Below are positions 62,710 to 64,000 of a stretch of DNA of 64,000 nt, piece after piece. Below the pieces are notes generated by a model. It searched no databases. It was given only the letters and a program-made list of their open reading frames with translations, and was not told where the DNA came from. The stretch's first letter is position 1, and each line of letters opens with the position of its first letter. Made by a program: the position numbers and the translations under genes. Source of the DNA: Paraplanobispora siamensis. Its GTDB lineage: Bacteria > Actinomycetota > Actinomycetes > Streptosporangiales > Streptosporangiaceae. The DNA lies in the NCBI RefSeq assembly GCF_016863175.1, contig NZ_BOOJ01000008.1, forward strand, positions 186,001 through 250,000, written 5' to 3'.

Positions 62710-63285
62710 TTATGTGTCGGTCCGGGAAACGTCCGCCGGACGGTGGCGCGCCGCGCGGTCCAGCCGCAGTTCCATGAAGAGCATGAAGGCGTCCAGACCG
62801 GACAGTCCGGCCTCGGTGCGGTCGAATATCGGCCTGTCCCGGAAGCCGAGGGATCGGTACAGGGCATGGGCCTCGCGCATGAACGTCGCGGTCTCCAGGC
62901 GCGCGGCCCGATAGCCGATCGTGCGCGCGTCGGCCAGCAGCCTCTCCAGGATCGCCCGCCCGATCCCCCGGCCCCTGGCCTGGGGGCGCACGTACATGCG
63001 CTTGATCTCGGCCACGGCGGAGTCGACGGGCTTGAGCGCGCCGACCCCCACCACCCCGGAGTCCGTACGCGCGACGAGCAGGCGTCCACGCGGGCCCAGC
63101 AGGTGGGGCAGTTCCCGGGTGAACTCGCGGTGGTGCGCCGCCACGGTCGCCTCCGTGTCGTCGAACACCACTCCGTGGTCCGCGGCGAGCCGTTCTCCGC
63201 ACCACACCAGGTACTCCCGCAGGATCTCCCCGGTTACGGCCTCGGCCCGCGCCGGCGGCCCGCCGAGCTGCTCGATCCTCGCCAT
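62710..63285 (-). CDS. GNAT-family N-acetyltransferase
   Basis: The 191-residue protein has the GNAT fold, with acetyl-CoA loop RMYVRPQARGRGIGRAILER and a C-terminal block LYRSLGFRDRPIF. ATG 63285 follows GAGGAGAGG. The N-terminal 60 residues are helical. It is divergent from a PadR-type regulator, which may control it. The stop is next to the furA promoter region. The substrate (amino group on a drug, peptide or small amine) cannot be told. Confidence 0.88.
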   Translation of the reverse strand: MARIEQLGGPPARAEAVTGEILREYLVWCGERLAADHGVVFDDTEATVAAHHREFTRELPHLLGPRGRLLVARTDSGVVGVGALKPVDSAVAEIKRMYVRPQARGRGIGRAILERLLADARTIGYRAARLETATFMREAHALYRSLGFRDRPIFDRTEAGLSGLDAFMLFMELRLDRAARHRPADVSRTDT

Positions 63286-63354
63286 CGGCCTCTCCTCGCG
63301 GATGCGTGCCCGCCCGGGGGTGCCACGCCGGACTGCTGCAGTCTGGAGCAAACC

Positions 63355-63381
63355 GACGCTACTCCAAACTGGAGTAGCGTC
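63355..63381. promoter_or_regulatory. Perfect 12-bp dyad between the GNAT gene and the PadR-type gene
   Basis: GACGCTACTCCA, spacer AAC, TGGAGTAGCGTC: both arms are perfect. A further TGGAG half-site lies upstream (63343-63347). The dyad is seven bases before the GTG of the regulator at 63388 and about 70 bases before the GNAT start, so a regulator bound there would silence both. Confidence 0.7.
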
Positions 63382-63387
63382 AAGGGC

Positions 63388-64000
63388 GTGAGCTCCCCGA
63401 AGCAGCCTCGTCTCACCACCACCTCGTACGCGTTGCTGGGACTGCTCGCGGTCCGGCCGTGGACCGCCTACGAGCTGACCCAGCAGATGCGGCGCAGCCT
63501 GCACTTCGTGTGGCCGAAGTCAGAGAGCCTGCTCTACACCGAGCCGAAGAAGCTGGTCGGGGCGGGCCTGGCCCGCGTCACCCGTCAGCGCCGGGGCGGC
63601 CGGACCCGGGCGCAGTACCGCATCACCCCCGCCGGCCGCCGCGCGCTGGAGACGTGGCTCGACACCGAGCCGGCCGCTCCGCTGTTCGAGATCGAGACGA
63701 TGCTGCGGGTGACCTTCGCCGACCAGGGCACCCCCGAGCAACTGGCCCGGGCCCTGCGCTCGGCCGGCGCCTGGGCGGACGGGGAGCTGGCCCGGGCCCG
63801 GCCGCAGCTCGAGAACTATCTCGGCGCGGGCGGGCCGTTTCCCGAGCGCCTCCACCTCATCGCGCTCGTCGCGGGCTTCTACGGCGAGCTGTTCGACCTG
63901 ATGCGCCGGTTCTTCGGCGACGCCGCGGACCTCGTCGAGACCTGGGAGGCCACGACCGGCGTCCCGCTCGACGCGGACCTGCGGGCCATGCTCGAACGCA
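63388..64000 (+). CDS. PadR-like transcriptional regulator (3' end outside window)
   Basis: The first 204 codons are present. The N-terminus SSPKQPRLTTTSYALLGLLA, then VRPWTAYELTQQMRRSL, is a PadR-like winged helix. LYTEPKKLVGAGLARVTRQRRG and RAQYRITPAGRRALETWL complete the domain. The rest is helical and probably dimeric, with acidic residues in the window-cut end. GTG 63388 follows CAAGGG. It faces the GNAT gene and a perfect dyad lies just upstream, so self-control is likely. Confidence 0.85.
   Translation, partial: MSSPKQPRLTTTSYALLGLLAVRPWTAYELTQQMRRSLHFVWPKSESLLYTEPKKLVGAGLARVTRQRRGGRTRAQYRITPAGRRALETWLDTEPAAPLFEIETMLRVTFADQGTPEQLARALRSAGAWADGELARARPQLENYLGAGGPFPERLHLIALVAGFYGELFDLMRRFFGDAADLVETWEATTGVPLDADLRAMLER

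Overview
The window is a 64-kb stretch of a high-GC actinobacterial chromosome, most like the Streptosporangiaceae (Streptosporangium/Nonomuraea type). This is inferred from very high GC at third codon positions, frequent GTG starts, several TANNNT boxes placed 7-9 bases before start codons (leaderless mRNAs), and gene sets typical of filamentous actinomycetes. These include paired histidine kinase/NarL regulators, PadR-controlled ABC exporters, a GlnA4-like glutamine synthetase cluster, FurA-KatG and split hut genes. No ribosomal RNA, CRISPR array, intact transposase or prophage is visible. One tRNA gene is present.

Layout: 1-4.7 kb holds a truncated Pro/Gln/Tyr-rich protein gene, a hot-dog thioesterase and a housekeeping run (murI, a metallo-beta-lactamase-fold hydrolase, rph, rdgB). 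A Mo-cofactor oxidoreductase follows, then a compact pair that looks like a papain-fold deamidase toxin and its YrhB/Imm35-type partner (6.6-7.7 kb). A MacB-like ABC exporter, a membrane protein, two two-component systems and a solitary flgB-like gene fill 7.7-16.8 kb. From 17-23 kb come a tRNA with a UAG anticodon but a short variable loop, bcp, a DUF3618 protein, a PLP-dependent aldolase/racemase-fold enzyme, two AmaP/DUF6286 membrane proteins and a large membrane glycosyltransferase-like gene whose 3' end runs antisense into amaP. At 23-26.2 kb a tandem glycine riboswitch precedes gcvT-gcvH-sdaA.

At 26.2-30.4 kb a PadR repressor and an ABC exporter diverge from a mirrored intergenic region. 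At 30.4-35.4 kb a gamma-glutamylation catabolic operon (glutamine synthetase-like, aldehyde dehydrogenase, SDR, C26 hydrolase) faces a GntR/FadR regulator. Its enzyme set fits ethanolamine better than polyamines. After an AbiEii-like nucleotidyltransferase and a small CsbD-like protein comes a DUF4331 / TPR / RcnA-like operon (37.4-42.6 kb) that looks like a surface metal-handling system of unknown purpose. An isolated ACP-ketosynthase pair and a single-chain ABC exporter with a double palindromic operator follow.

Histidine degradation is split in two. hutU plus an RpiR-family regulator lie at 46.8-49.4 kb; an M20 amidohydrolase-hutF-hutI operon lies at 54.5-58.2 kb. Both are preceded by the same palindrome, TGAATG-N4-CATTCA, so they are probably one regulon. 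Between them are a secreted FG-GAP repeat protein, a second ABC exporter with a PadR regulator, and an SDR. The right end carries a group-2 sigma factor, katG-furA, a GNAT acetyltransferase and a truncated PadR-type regulator behind a perfect 12-bp dyad.
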